Made by a program: the position numbers and the translations under genes
The notes under the pieces: model-generated
What the model was told of the DNA's origin: nothing
The model's input: the letters and a program-made list of their open reading frames with translations, nothing else
Databases searched by the model: none
Part shown: in pieces, positions 27,732 to 36,264 of the stretch
Position numbering within the stretch: position 1 is the stretch's first letter
Layout: each line of letters opens with the position of its first letter
Assembly: GCA_020200135.1 (NCBI GenBank)
Contig: JAIVJI010000073.1
Span: 1-64,000, forward strand
Source: Acidobacteriota bacterium
Lineage (GTDB): Bacteria; Acidobacteriota; Blastocatellia; Pyrinomonadales; Pyrinomonadaceae
DNA length: 64,000 nucleotides
Direction: 5' to 3'

Positions 27732-30149
27732 ATGATGTCGCAAGATAACCGCCTCCTGCCGCTCTCCCCCGAGACGCTCGACCGCCCGCTGCGCGACCTC
27801 GCGGCGCCGCCCGCCGTCGCCGCCGCGCCCGTCGTCGCTGTCTCGGCCGAGCCGGCGCACCTGCGCGAGTACTTCGCCGTCGTGCTCAAGCGCAAGTGGC
27901 TCATCCTGAGCCTGATGGTGGTCGTCACCTCGCTGGTCGCCATCCAGATGTACCGGCTGCCCTCGGTCTACGAAGCCTACACGCAGATTCAGATCGAGCA
28001 GCGCGCGCGCAGCGTGCTGACCACGGGGCGCGCCGGCGACCTCGTCATCCGCGCCAACGACCCCAACTACTGGAACACGCAGCTCGCCAAGCTCAAGACG
28101 CAGAAGCTGGCGCGGCAGGTCATCATGCGGCTCGACCTGCACAACAACCCGGCCTTCCTCGGCGCCAACCGCGGCACCGGCATCATCGCCGGCCTGCGCC
28201 GCGTCATCACCGGCGCCAAGCCGAAGGACGCCGCGCAGCAGAAGGACGCCTCGGCCGTCCCCGTCCTCGACGAAAGCGACCTCGCCTTCGACCAGCAGGT
28301 CACGCCCGAGATGGCGCGCAAGCTCGAACCCTTCGAGGACACGCTGCGCGAGAATCTGTCGGTGGACCCGGTCGAGCGCACCAACCTCGTCAACATCCGC
28401 TTCAACCACACCGACCCGCAGATCGCCGCCAACGTCGTCAACACGCTGGCCGCCGTCTTCCGCGAGAACGACATCCTCGACGAGACGGCCGGCGCCGACC
28501 GCGCCAACACGCTTCTGGGCAACCAGATCGTCGAGCTGCAGGCGCAGATTCAGCGCGACCAGGAGGCGCGGCTCGCCTACCTGCGCGGGCACAACCTGCC
28601 GCTCGGCAACAAGCCGGGGCAGAATCTGACCGAGGTGCGCCTGACCACCTACAGCTCGCAGCTCCAACAGGCCGAGGCCGACCGCAAGGAGGCCGAGTCG
28701 GCCTACAACGCCGCGCTCAAGGCGCGCAGCACCGGGAGCGTCTGGGACGTGCCCGAGGTGCAGAAGAACGAGAACATCAACAAGATACGCGCGCGCATCT
28801 CCGAGCTGGAGGAGCAGCGGGCGGCGCTGATGGTCACCTACACGAAGGAGTGGCCCGCCGTCCAGAAGATCGACGAGCAGATGAAGAAGCTCAACGCCGA
28901 TCTGGAGAAGCAGCCCGAGCAGGTGCTCGCGGGGATGAAGACCCGCTACGAGTCTGCGCGCGACAAGGAGGCCAAGCTCCGCTCCTCTTACTTCGCCGAG
29001 CAGGGGACGGCCAACGCGCAGAGCACCTCCGAGATGGGGCTCTCCGACCTCTCGCAGCGCATCGAGACCAACAAGCAGCTCTACCAGACCTACCTCCAGC
29101 GCCAGCGCGAGCTGACCATCACGCAGAGCGACCGCACCAACAACGTCTCGACGGTCGAGGAGGCGCGCACGCCGCGCGCGCCCATCGGGCCGCCGCGCAT
29201 GCGCAACATCATCATCGCCTTCCTGCTCTCTTTGGGCGTCGGCGTCGGCCTCGCCTTCCTGCTCGACTACCTCGACGACACCCTGAAGTCGGTCGAGGAC
29301 GTTGACCGCCACCTGCACCTGCCGACGCTCGCGCTCATCCCCGCGCCGCGCGAGGCGCGCCGGTTCCTCGGCCGCTCGTCCGGCCCCGAGCCCGACCCGG
29401 GCGGGAACACCGCGCTCGCGCTCATCGACGACGTGCGCTCGCCGGTCGCCGAGGCCTACCGCCACCTGCGCACGTCGCTCCTGCTCTCGTCGGCCGGGCA
29501 GCCGCCCAAGACCATCCTCGTCACGTCGAGCCAGCCGTCCGAGGGCAAGACGACCACCGTCGTCAACATCGCGACGATGCTGGCGCAGACGGGCGCGGAC
29601 GTGCTCATCCTCGACTGCGACCTGCGCCGGCCGCGCGTCCACGCGCACTTCGGGCTGCCGAACACGCGCGGCGTGACCAACTACCTCTCGGGCGACTCGA
29701 ACGTCTCCGAGCTGGTGCAGTCCTACGACAAGCTGCCCAACCTGAAGGTCATCTCTTCGGGGCCCGTCCCGCCCAACGCGGCCGAACTGCTGGGCTCGGA
29801 CGAGATGCGCAAGCTGCTCTACGTGCTCGCGGAGAACTTCACGCACATCGTCATCGACTCGCCGCCGGCCATCTCGTTCACCGACGCCTCCATCCTCTCG
29901 ACGATGGTGGACGGCGTGATGCTCGTCGTCCACGGCGGCCGCTCGTCGCGCTCGGTCGTGCGCCGCGCCAAGCAGCAGCTCCAGGACGTGGGCGCGCACA
30001 TCTTCGGCATCGTCCTCAACAACGTGAAGATGGAGGGGACGGACTACTACTACTACTCGGGCTACTACTCGGGCTACTACTCCAACGACGAGGACGGCGC
30101 GCCCGAGGGGGCCGAGGCGGCCGGCAACGGCGGCGGCCGCCGCAGCTGA
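27732..30149 (+). CDS. Polysaccharide co-polymerase / BY-kinase (Wzc-like)
   Basis: An 805-aa inner-membrane protein controlling chain length and export. Residues ~35-110 hold a Wzz-type domain with a first membrane segment (WLILSLMVVVTSLVAIQMY); a long periplasmic coiled-coil region (~220-470) follows, then a PCP2b-like TPRAPIGPPRMRN segment and second membrane helix (IIIAFLLSLGVGVGLAFLL). The cytoplasmic kinase has Walker A SSQPSEGKTTTVVN, Walker A' LILDCDLRRPRVH and Walker B HIVIDSPPA. The C terminus is a tyrosine cluster, YYYYSGYYSGYYSNDED, the usual autophosphorylation tail. ATG 27732 (or 27735) follows GAGGAAGAG. It overlaps the acyltransferase by one base. Confidence 0.93.
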   Translation: MMSQDNRLLPLSPETLDRPLRDLAAPPAVAAAPVVAVSAEPAHLREYFAVVLKRKWLILSLMVVVTSLVAIQMYRLPSVYEAYTQIQIEQRARSVLTTGRAGDLVIRANDPNYWNTQLAKLKTQKLARQVIMRLDLHNNPAFLGANRGTGIIAGLRRVITGAKPKDAAQQKDASAVPVLDESDLAFDQQVTPEMARKLEPFEDTLRENLSVDPVERTNLVNIRFNHTDPQIAANVVNTLAAVFRENDILDETAGADRANTLLGNQIVELQAQIQRDQEARLAYLRGHNLPLGNKPGQNLTEVRLTTYSSQLQQAEADRKEAESAYNAALKARSTGSVWDVPEVQKNENINKIRARISELEEQRAALMVTYTKEWPAVQKIDEQMKKLNADLEKQPEQVLAGMKTRYESARDKEAKLRSSYFAEQGTANAQSTSEMGLSDLSQRIETNKQLYQTYLQRQRELTITQSDRTNNVSTVEEARTPRAPIGPPRMRNIIIAFLLSLGVGVGLAFLLDYLDDTLKSVEDVDRHLHLPTLALIPAPREARRFLGRSSGPEPDPGGNTALALIDDVRSPVAEAYRHLRTSLLLSSAGQPPKTILVTSSQPSEGKTTTVVNIATMLAQTGADVLILDCDLRRPRVHAHFGLPNTRGVTNYLSGDSNVSELVQSYDKLPNLKVISSGPVPPNAAELLGSDEMRKLLYVLAENFTHIVIDSPPAISFTDASILSTMVDGVMLVVHGGRSSRSVVRRAKQQLQDVGAHIFGIVLNNVKMEGTDYYYYSGYYSGYYSNDEDGAPEGAEAAGNGGGRRS

Positions 30150-30577
30150 TGGCGCGCGAGTTCTCGGTCGTCGCGCCGGACGTCGAGCTGGGGCGCGACG
30201 TTAAGATTTACGCCTTCGTCAACCTCTACGGCTGCCGCGTCGGCGACGAGACGCGGATCGGCACCTTCGTCGAGATCCAGAAGGGCGCGCGGGTGGGCGC
30301 GCGCTGCAAGATTTCGAGCCACACCTTCATCTGCGAGGGCGTCGAGATCGAGGACGAGGTCTTCGTCGGCCACGGCGTGATGTTCATCAACGACCGCCTG
30401 CCCCGCGCCACGCGCGCCGACGGCGCGCCGCAGACCGGGGCCGACTGGAAGCTCGAACCCACGGTCGTCCGGCGCGGCGCCTCCATCGGCAGCAACGCCA
30501 CCATCCTCTGCGGCGTCGAGATCGGCGAGCGCGCGGTGGTCGGGGCGGGCGCGGTGGTGACCAGGAGTGACAAGTAA
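30149..30577 (+). CDS. Hexapeptide-repeat acyltransferase (WbpD-like), C-terminally short
   Basis: A 142-aa left-handed beta-helix protein: ELGRDVKIYAFVNLYGCRVG, IGTFVEIQKGARVGARCKIS, SHTFICEGVEIEDEVFVGHG, FINDRLPRATRADG and IGSNATILCGVEIGERAVVG are its coils. The sequence and neighbourhood (WbpE-like aminotransferase and WbpB-like dehydrogenase downstream) match the WbpD N-acetyltransferase of UDP-diNAcManA synthesis. It ends VVTRSDK, lacking the usual PAxVVGNPA tail, and the last codons and stop lie in a heptad element, so the repeat seems to have cut the C terminus. Confidence 0.83.
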   Translation: MAREFSVVAPDVELGRDVKIYAFVNLYGCRVGDETRIGTFVEIQKGARVGARCKISSHTFICEGVEIEDEVFVGHGVMFINDRLPRATRADGAPQTGADWKLEPTVVRRGASIGSNATILCGVEIGERAVVGAGAVVTRSDK

Positions 30578-30624
30578 GGGGCGTCGTCTTTCTCCCGTCA
30601 CGGTTTACGGTTTACGGTTCACTT
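30566..30624. repeat. Half heptad element, GTTTACG family
   Basis: The right arm (30596-30624) is a tandem CGTCACGGTTTACGGTTTACGGTTCAC; the expected left arm is reduced to AGTGACAAGTAAG. TGA (30568) and the real stop TAA (30575) are still 7 nt apart. It is the one member with a single full arm. Confidence 0.7.
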
Positions 30625-30631
30625 TTTTCTT

Positions 30632-31765
30632 ATGCCAGTTCCCTTCGTAGACCTGCAGGCTCAGTACCGCTCCATCAAGGCGGAAGTTGACGCGGCCATC
30701 CAGCGCGTGCTCGACACGTCGGCCTTCGTGCTCGGGCGCGAGGTCGAGACGTTCGAGCGCTCGTTCGCCGAGTACGTCGGCGCGCGCGAGTGCGTCGGCG
30801 TCTCGAACGGGACGGACGCGCTCCACCTCGCGCTCCTCGCGTGCGGCGTCGGCCCGGGGCAAGAGGTCATCGTCCCGGCCAACACCTTCTTCGCCACGCC
30901 CGAGGCGGTCTCGGCCGCCGGCGCCACGCCCGTCTTCGTCGACTGCGACCCGGTCACCTACAACCTCGACGCCGCGAAACTGGAGGGGGCGGTCACCGCG
31001 CGCACGCGCGCCGTCATCCCCGTCCACCTCTACGGCCAGCCCGCCGACCTCGACGCCGTCGGAGAGGTCGCGCGGCGTCACGACCTCGTCGTCATCGAGG
31101 ACGCGGCGCAGGCGCACGGCGCGCGCTACAAGGGCCGGCGCGTCGGGGCGCTCGCCCGCGCGGGCTGCTTCAGCTTTTATCCGGGGAAGAACCTCGGCGC
31201 CTACGGCGAGGGCGGCGCGGTGGTGACGAACGACGCGGAGGTCGCGCGCCGCCTGCGGCTCCTGCGCGACCACGGCTCGGAGGTGAAGTACCGCCACGAG
31301 GTCGTCGGCTACAACTCGCGGCTCGAAGGCATCCAGGCCGCCGTGCTCTCGGTCAAGCTCAAGCACCTCGACCACTGGAACGAGCTGCGCCGCCGCCACG
31401 CGGAGCGCTACCGCGAAATGCTCGGGCCGCTCGAAGACGCCGGCGCGCTCTCGCTCCCGCGCGAGGCCGACTACGCCGAGCACGTCTACCACCTCTTCGT
31501 CGTCCAGACCTCGGCGCGCGCGGCCGTGCAGAAGTCCCTGTCGGGCGCGGGCGTCCACACGGGGATTCACTACCCCGTCCCCGCGCACCTCCAGCCGGCC
31601 TACGCCTCGCTCGGACACCGCGAGGGCGACTTCCCCGAGGCCGAGCGGCAGGCGCGCCGCGTCCTCTCGCTCCCGATGTTCGCCGAGCTGACCGAGCGGC
31701 AGCTCCGCTACGTCGCGCACGCCTTCGAGGACTACCGCGCGGAGGGCGCGGCCGCGGCCGGTTAA
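30632..31765 (+). CDS. DegT/DnrJ/EryC1 sugar aminotransferase (WbpE-like)
   Basis: A 377-aa PLP enzyme. VPFVDLQAQYRSIKAEVDA is the start; [52 protein letters not shown] (PLP Asp) and [19 protein letters not shown] (Schiff-base Lys) are diagnostic. YNSRLEGIQAAVLSVKLKHL and THTGIHYPVPAHLQ-like C-terminal motifs agree. With the WbpD-like and WbpB-like neighbours it probably makes a 3-amino uronic acid nucleotide. Start ATG lies 7 nt after the half heptad element. Confidence 0.9.
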   Translation: MPVPFVDLQAQYRSIKAEVDAAIQRVLDTSAFVLGREVETFERSFAEYVGARECVGVSNGTDALHLALLACGVGPGQEVIVPANTFFATPEAVSAAGATPVFVDCDPVTYNLDAAKLEGAVTARTRAVIPVHLYGQPADLDAVGEVARRHDLVVIEDAAQAHGARYKGRRVGALARAGCFSFYPGKNLGAYGEGGAVVTNDAEVARRLRLLRDHGSEVKYRHEVVGYNSRLEGIQAAVLSVKLKHLDHWNELRRRHAERYREMLGPLEDAGALSLPREADYAEHVYHLFVVQTSARAAVQKSLSGAGVHTGIHYPVPAHLQPAYASLGHREGDFPEAERQARRVLSLPMFAELTERQLRYVAHAFEDYRAEGAAAAG

Positions 31766-31815
31766 ATGATATTGTGTCCGCCGCGCGCCCCGCTTCGACG
31801 GCGCGCACAAACGCC

Positions 31816-32835
31816 ATGAGCATCACGGTCGGTGTCGTCGGCTGCGGCTACTGGGGGCCGAACCTGATTCGCAACTTCGCCGAGAACGAGGCGGCGGAGC
31901 TGCGCTGGGTCTGCGACAGGGACGAGCGCCACCTCTCGAAGGTCGCGCGCCGCTACCCGGCCGCGCGCGCCGCCGCGGACTTCGGCGAGCTGGTCGCCGA
32001 CCCGCGCCTCGACGCCGTCGTCATCGCCACGCCCGTCTCCACGCACTTCGACTTCGCGCGCCGCGCTCTGGAAGCCGGCAAGCACGTCCTCGTCGAAAAG
32101 CCCTTCACCGCGACCTCCGCCGAGGCCGAAGAGCTCATCGCGCTCGCCGGGCGGCGCGGGCTCGCGCTGATGGTCGACCACACGTTCATCTACACGGGCG
32201 CGGTCAGGAAGATCAAGGAGATGGTCGCCGGGGGCGAGCTGGGCGACCTGCTCTACTTCGACTCGGTGCGCATCAACCTCGGGCTCTTCCAGCGCGACAT
32301 CAACGTCGTCTGGGACTTGGCGCCGCACGACTTCTCGGTCATGGACTACGTGGTGGGGCGCAGCGCGACCGAGGTGATGGCGACGGGGAGCTGCCACGTC
32401 GAGCCCGGCATCGAGAACATCGCCTACGTCCAGCTCCGCTTCGGCGACTCGCTCATCGCCAACTTCCACTTCAACTGGCTCTCGCCCGTCAAGATTCGCC
32501 GGACGCTCATCGCCGGCAGCCGCCGCATGATCGTCTACGACGACATCGAGCCGACCGAGAAGGTGCGGGTCTACGACAAGGGCGTGACGCGCAACGAGTA
32601 CGGCGCCGACGAGGAGGAGGCCTACAGGACGCTGGTCAGCTACCGCACCGGCGACGTGTGGGTGCCGAAGCTCGACCCGACCGAGGCGCTCCGCTACGTC
32701 TGCGCCGAGTTCCTCGACTCGATAAAACACGCGCGCCCCTCGGTCTCGGACGGCGCGGCGGGCCTGCGCGTCGTCCGTCTGCTCGAAGCCGCGCAGGCGT
32801 CCATCGACGAAGGCGGGCGCTGGATAAAACTTTGA
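31816..32835 (+). CDS. Gfo/Idh/MocA dehydrogenase (WbpB-like)
   Basis: A 339-aa NAD-dependent sugar dehydrogenase. ITVGVVGCGYWGPNLIRNF is the dinucleotide site, IATPVSTHFDFARRALEAGK and HVLVEKPFTATSAEAEEL carry the conserved EKP, and MVDHTFIYTGAVRKIKEMV, WDLAPHDFSVMDYV follow, the latter with the DxxxH catalytic pair. Likely oxidises C3 of a UDP-HexNAcA for the aminotransferases on both sides. The ATG at 31816 is the first sensible start; the open frame upstream is a shadow of the aminotransferase. Its TGA is in exact 7-nt phase with the following repeat. Confidence 0.92.
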   Translation: MSITVGVVGCGYWGPNLIRNFAENEAAELRWVCDRDERHLSKVARRYPAARAAADFGELVADPRLDAVVIATPVSTHFDFARRALEAGKHVLVEKPFTATSAEAEELIALAGRRGLALMVDHTFIYTGAVRKIKEMVAGGELGDLLYFDSVRINLGLFQRDINVVWDLAPHDFSVMDYVVGRSATEVMATGSCHVEPGIENIAYVQLRFGDSLIANFHFNWLSPVKIRRTLIAGSRRMIVYDDIEPTEKVRVYDKGVTRNEYGADEEEAYRTLVSYRTGDVWVPKLDPTEALRYVCAEFLDSIKHARPSVSDGAAGLRVVRLLEAAQASIDEGGRWIKL

Positions 32836-32911
32836 GGCGTGAAGCGTGAACCGTAAACCGTGACAAGTTAAGAGCCGGATTTTATCTCGTCACGGTTCAC
32901 GGTTCACGAGA
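32833..32911. repeat. Heptad hairpin with five in-phase stops, GTGAACC family
   Basis: Left arm 32833-32863, right arm 32886-32911, loop about 22 nt. TGA/TAA triplets occur at 32833 (the real stop of the preceding gene), 32840, 32847, 32854 and 32861, an unbroken 7-nt ladder closing all frames. The right arm mirrors it for the minus strand. Confidence 0.85.
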
Positions 32912-32917
32912 AAAGAG

Positions 32918-34060
32918 ATGTCGACGACCGCTCCGACGATGCAAGTCCCACTGCTCGACCTGAGGCAACAGCACGCGGCGCTGCGCGAGGAGCTGCGCGA
33001 GGCCGTGGGGCGCGTGCTCGACTCGCAGCAGTTCATCCTCGGCCGGGAAGTAAGGCGGCTCGAAGAGGAGCTGGCGGCCTACACCGGCGCGGCGCACGCG
33101 GTCGGGTGCGGCTCCGGCTCGGACGCCCTGCTGCTCGCGCTGCTCGCGCTCGACGCTGGTGCCGGCGCGGAGGTCGTCACGACGCCCTTCACCTTCTTCG
33201 CCACCGCCGGCGCCGTCGCGCGCGCGGGCGCCCGCCCCGTCTTCGCCGACATCGACCCCGTCACGTACAACATCGACCCCGCGAAGATGGACGCGGCCGT
33301 CACACGCCGCACGCGCGCGCTGATGCCCGTCCACCTCTACGGACAGTGCGCCGAGATGACCGGGGTGATGCGCGTCGCGGCCGAGCGCGGCCTGCCCGTC
33401 GTCGAGGACGCCGCGCAGGCCATCGGCGCCTCCGACGAGGCGGGGCGCGCGGGCGCGTTGGGCGCGGCCGGGTGCTTCAGCTTCTACCCGACGAAGAACC
33501 TCGGGGCGGCCGGCGAGGCGGGGCTGGTGACGACGAACGACCCGGCGTTGGCCGAACGCCTGCGCCGCCTGCGCGTGCACGGCGGCGCGACCGAGTACCA
33601 CCACGACGAGGTCGGCTTTAACAGCCGGCTCGACACGCTCCAGGCCGCCGTGCTCCGCGTCAAGCTCCCGCACCTCGACCGCTGGTCTGACGCGCGCCGC
33701 GAGCGCGCCGACACTTACAACCGGTTGATCGAGGAGGCGGGGCTCGCCGAGTTCGTCACGCCTCCGCACATCCGCCCCGGCGCGCGCCACATCTTCCACC
33801 AGTACGTCATACGCGTCCACGGAGCGCGGCGCGACGCGCTCACCGAACACCTCAAGGCAGGCGGCGTCGGCACCAAAATCTACTACCCCGTCCCGCTCCA
33901 CCTCCAGCCGTGCTTCGCGTACCTCGGACACCGCGAAGGCGACTTCCCCGAGTCCGAGCGTGCCGCACGCGAGACGCTCGCGCTCCCGATGTTCCCCGAG
34001 CTGACCGCGCGGCAGCAGGAGTACGTCGTCGAGACTCTGCGCCGCTTCTTCCTCGCGTAA
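32918..34060 (+). CDS. DegT/DnrJ/EryC1 sugar aminotransferase
   Basis: A 380-aa PLP enzyme, second in this locus. VPLLDLRQQHAALREELRE, GCGSGSDALLLALLALDAG, VVTTPFTFFATAGAVARAG, VEDAAQAIGASDEAGRAG and FSFYPTKNLGAAGEAGLV (Schiff-base Lys) are clear. FNSRLDTLQAAVLRVKLPHL and KIYYPVPLHLQPCF end the family pattern. The FYPTKN form resembles aminotransferases for 3-keto sugars. Having two similar enzymes around one dehydrogenase suggests two aminosugars, or one redundant copy. ATG 32918 follows GAAAAGAG. Confidence 0.9.
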   Translation: MSTTAPTMQVPLLDLRQQHAALREELREAVGRVLDSQQFILGREVRRLEEELAAYTGAAHAVGCGSGSDALLLALLALDAGAGAEVVTTPFTFFATAGAVARAGARPVFADIDPVTYNIDPAKMDAAVTRRTRALMPVHLYGQCAEMTGVMRVAAERGLPVVEDAAQAIGASDEAGRAGALGAAGCFSFYPTKNLGAAGEAGLVTTNDPALAERLRRLRVHGGATEYHHDEVGFNSRLDTLQAAVLRVKLPHLDRWSDARRERADTYNRLIEEAGLAEFVTPPHIRPGARHIFHQYVIRVHGARRDALTEHLKAGGVGTKIYYPVPLHLQPCFAYLGHREGDFPESERAARETLALPMFPELTARQQEYVVETLRRFFLA

Positions 34061-34065
34061 ACGGA

Positions 34066-34174
34066 GTTCACGTGGGTGGGCAGGGTGAGCAGGGTGGGCA
34101 GGATGAAAACATTTGAGTCTCGGAAGCTCAAACCCTTAACTCTGATCCTGCTCATCCTGTCCATCCACGTGAAC
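34066..34174. repeat. Nine-nt-period hairpin, CAGGGTGGG family
   Basis: Left arm 34066-34107 contains tandem 9-mers (GGGTGGGCA, GGGTGAGCA, GGGTGGGCA, GGATGAAAA); right arm 34144-34174 is its reverse complement lacking one unit, with G/A variants that would still pair as G-U in RNA. The outer ends GTTCACGTG and CACGTGAAC pair perfectly. The period is 9, unlike the heptads elsewhere, but the design is the same. Confidence 0.75.
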
Positions 34175-34684
34175 GCCCATGTGCCCGCCGCCGCCACGGC
34201 GCAGGGGCGGAGGGGCGCGGCGGCGGTCAACCGGCGCGAGATGGCCGAGCGCGTGCGCGCCGAGTTTCTGCACGCGTGGCGCGGGTACGAGCGTTACGCG
34301 TGGGGGCACGAGGCGCGCACACGGCATCGAGCCCGAGCGTCTGAACTACCGCACGATGAAGGTGGAGAGCGCCGGCTACCCCCTGCGCCCCGAGATAGTC
34401 GAATCGGCCTACTACCTCCAGCGCCTCACGGGCGAGCGGCGCTACCTGCGCCAGGGCGCGGAACTCTTCGAGGACTTCGTCCGCCACTGCCGCACCGACG
34501 TGGCCTACGCCGCGCCGGGGGCGTCGAGACGAAGGAGAAGCGGGACAACATGGAGAGCTTCCTCTTCGCCGAGACCTTCAAATACTTCTACCTCCTCTTC
34601 GCCCCGCCGGAGACGCTGGACTTCCGTGCCGTCGTCTTCAACACCGAGGCGCACCCCATCCGCAAGTTCTGGGGCGCGCGTTGA
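34103..34684 (+). pseudogene. Gutted GH47 alpha-mannosidase
   Basis: From ATG 34103 a signal-like segment (LTLILLILSIHVNAH) leads to MAERVRAEFLHAWRGYERYAW, the N terminus of GH47 processing mannosidases. Similarity then jumps in another frame to the C-terminal part: RLNYRTMKVESAGYPLRPEI, VESAYYLQRLTGERRYL and LFEDFVRHCRTDVAYA, and back in the first frame to MESFLFAETFKYFYLLFAPP and VVFNTEAHPIRKF. About two thirds of the family domain, including the acidic catalytic residues of the middle, is missing, with at least two frame changes. Family length and order are from memory of GH47. Nonfunctional as it stands. Confidence 0.85.
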
Positions 34685-34740
34685 CCTCTGCCCGCGACCG
34701 GAGGCCCTCCGCCAACGAAGGGCCGGAGTGAAAGACCGCC

Positions 34741-35256
34741 ATGAAAAAGTTTCCGACTTTGCTCGCCGCCGTCGCGCTCGGGCTGGGCCTCGCGCTCCGC
34801 GCGGAGGCGCGCCCGCGGAACACGCGCCGGGCCGTGAAGCAGTCCGCGCCGAAACGTAAGCAGCCGGCCGCGCCCGCGCCGCGCGTCGAGTACCTGAGCG
34901 GCGCGCGCGCGCGGCCGCTCCCCTTCTCCGACGCCGTGCGCGTCGGGCACATGCTCTACCTCTCGGGTCAGATTGGGACGGACCAGACGTTCGCGCTGGT
35001 GCCGGGCGGAATGCGCGCCGAGGCGAAGCAGACGATGGAGAACGTCCGCCGCGTGCTCGAACGACACGGCTCCTCGATGGAGCGCGTCGTCAAGTGTACG
35101 GTCATGCTCGCGGACATGGCCGACTGGCCCGCCTTCAACGCGGTCTACGTCGGCTACTTCCGCCCCGACCGCCTGCCCGCGCGCAGCGCGCTCGGCGCAA
35201 ACGGCCTCGCGCTCGGCGCGCGCGTCGAGGTCGAGTGCTGGGCCACGGTCGACTGA
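34741..35256 (+). CDS. Exported RidA/YjgF-family protein
   Basis: A 171-aa protein. KKFPTLLAAVALGLGLALRAEA is a signal peptide, unusual for this normally cytoplasmic family. The RidA fold runs from about residue 50: LPFSDAVRVGHMLYLSGQIG, AKQTMENVRRVLERHGSSME, KCTVMLADMADWPAFNAVY and PARSALGANGLALGARVEVE, which contains the substrate-binding arginine of the PARS motif. RidA proteins hydrolyse reactive enamines/imines; an exported version may act on periplasmic amine products. A short Lys/Arg/Pro linker separates signal and domain. Confidence 0.86.
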   Translation: MKKFPTLLAAVALGLGLALRAEARPRNTRRAVKQSAPKRKQPAAPAPRVEYLSGARARPLPFSDAVRVGHMLYLSGQIGTDQTFALVPGGMRAEAKQTMENVRRVLERHGSSMERVVKCTVMLADMADWPAFNAVYVGYFRPDRLPARSALGANGLALGARVEVECWATVD

Positions 35257-35318
35257 AGGGCGACCGCCCGCGCGCCTGCGGTTTGCCCGAACGGGGCGGC
35301 CGCGTCTATCCTCGGCGG

Positions 35319-36167
35319 GTGAAGCGCCCCACACACGCCGCCATCGACGTCGCGCTCGTCACGCTCGGGATACTGTCGGCCGCCTTCGGCCTCAAGGGCT
35401 TTCTGCTGTCGAGCCGCTTCATCGACGGCGGGGTGACGGGCATCTCGATGCTCGTCTCGGATTTGACGGGGCTGCCGCTCGCCCTCTTCATACCGCTCAT
35501 CAACCTCCCCTTCATCGCGGTCGGCTACAGGCAGATCGGGGCCAGGTTCGCGCTCAAGAGCACGCTGGCCATCGCGGGGCTCTCGGCCTGCCTCGCGCTC
35601 CTCAGCTTCCCCGACGTGACGCACGACAAGCTGCTGACGGCCGTCTTCGGCGGCTTCTTCATCGGCGCCGGGATAGGACTCGCCATGCGGGGCGGCGCGG
35701 TGCTCGACGGCACGGAGGTCGCCGCGCTGCTCGTCAGCAAGAACAGCAGCCTGCTCCGCGTCGGCGACGTGATACTCCTCCTCAACGTCTTCATCTTCTC
35801 GGCCGCCGCCTTCTTCCTCGGCGTCGAAATCGCGCTCTACTCCGTCCTCACCTACGTCGCCGCGTCGAAGACCGTCGACTTCCTGCTCCACGGCATCGAG
35901 CAGTACACGGCGATGGTCATCGTCTCGGAGCACAGCGAGCCGATCCGGCAGGCCATCATCCGCGACCTGGCGCGCGGCGTGACGCTCTACAAGGGGCGGC
36001 GCGGCTGGACGGACGCCGAGCAGGACATCCTCTTCTGCGTCGTCACCCGCCTTGAGATAGGCCGCGTCCGCGGCCTCGTCGCCGAGTACGACCCGGCCGC
36101 CTTCGTCGTCATCTACCCCCTCTCCGACGTCCACGGCGGCGTCATCAAGAAGTCCGCGCTCCACTGA
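35319..36167 (+). CDS. YitT family membrane protein (DUF161 + DUF2179)
   Basis: A 282-aa protein with five or six membrane segments (ALVTLGILSAAFGLKGFLL, LPLALFIPLINLPFIAVGY, FGGFFIGAGIGLAMRGG, VFIFSAAAFFLGVEIALYS) and the motif LSSRFIDGGVTGISML typical of YitT proteins. The C-terminal ~90 residues (YTAMVIVSEHSEPIRQAII, TLYKGRRGWTDAEQDILFCV) are a DUF2179 ferredoxin-like domain. GTG 35319 is used with GGCGG upstream. Its transport or sensory role is not established. Confidence 0.9.
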   Translation: MKRPTHAAIDVALVTLGILSAAFGLKGFLLSSRFIDGGVTGISMLVSDLTGLPLALFIPLINLPFIAVGYRQIGARFALKSTLAIAGLSACLALLSFPDVTHDKLLTAVFGGFFIGAGIGLAMRGGAVLDGTEVAALLVSKNSSLLRVGDVILLLNVFIFSAAAFFLGVEIALYSVLTYVAASKTVDFLLHGIEQYTAMVIVSEHSEPIRQAIIRDLARGVTLYKGRRGWTDAEQDILFCVVTRLEIGRVRGLVAEYDPAAFVVIYPLSDVHGGVIKKSALH

Positions 36168-36197
36168 ATCGGCAGGGCCGCGCGCGCCGGGGGCGCG

Positions 36198-36206
36198 TGA
36201 TATACT
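36198..36206 (+). promoter_or_regulatory. Extended -10 promoter upstream of herA-like gene
   Basis: TGATATACT has the TGn extension and a near-consensus TATACT, about 60 nt before ATG 36265. No -35 box is apparent, as is common with extended -10 sites. Confidence 0.5.
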
Positions 36207-36264
36207 CGCGCCTTACTTCCGCCGGGGAATTTTTGTTCACCCTTTTCGACCGAAGCCTTAACCC

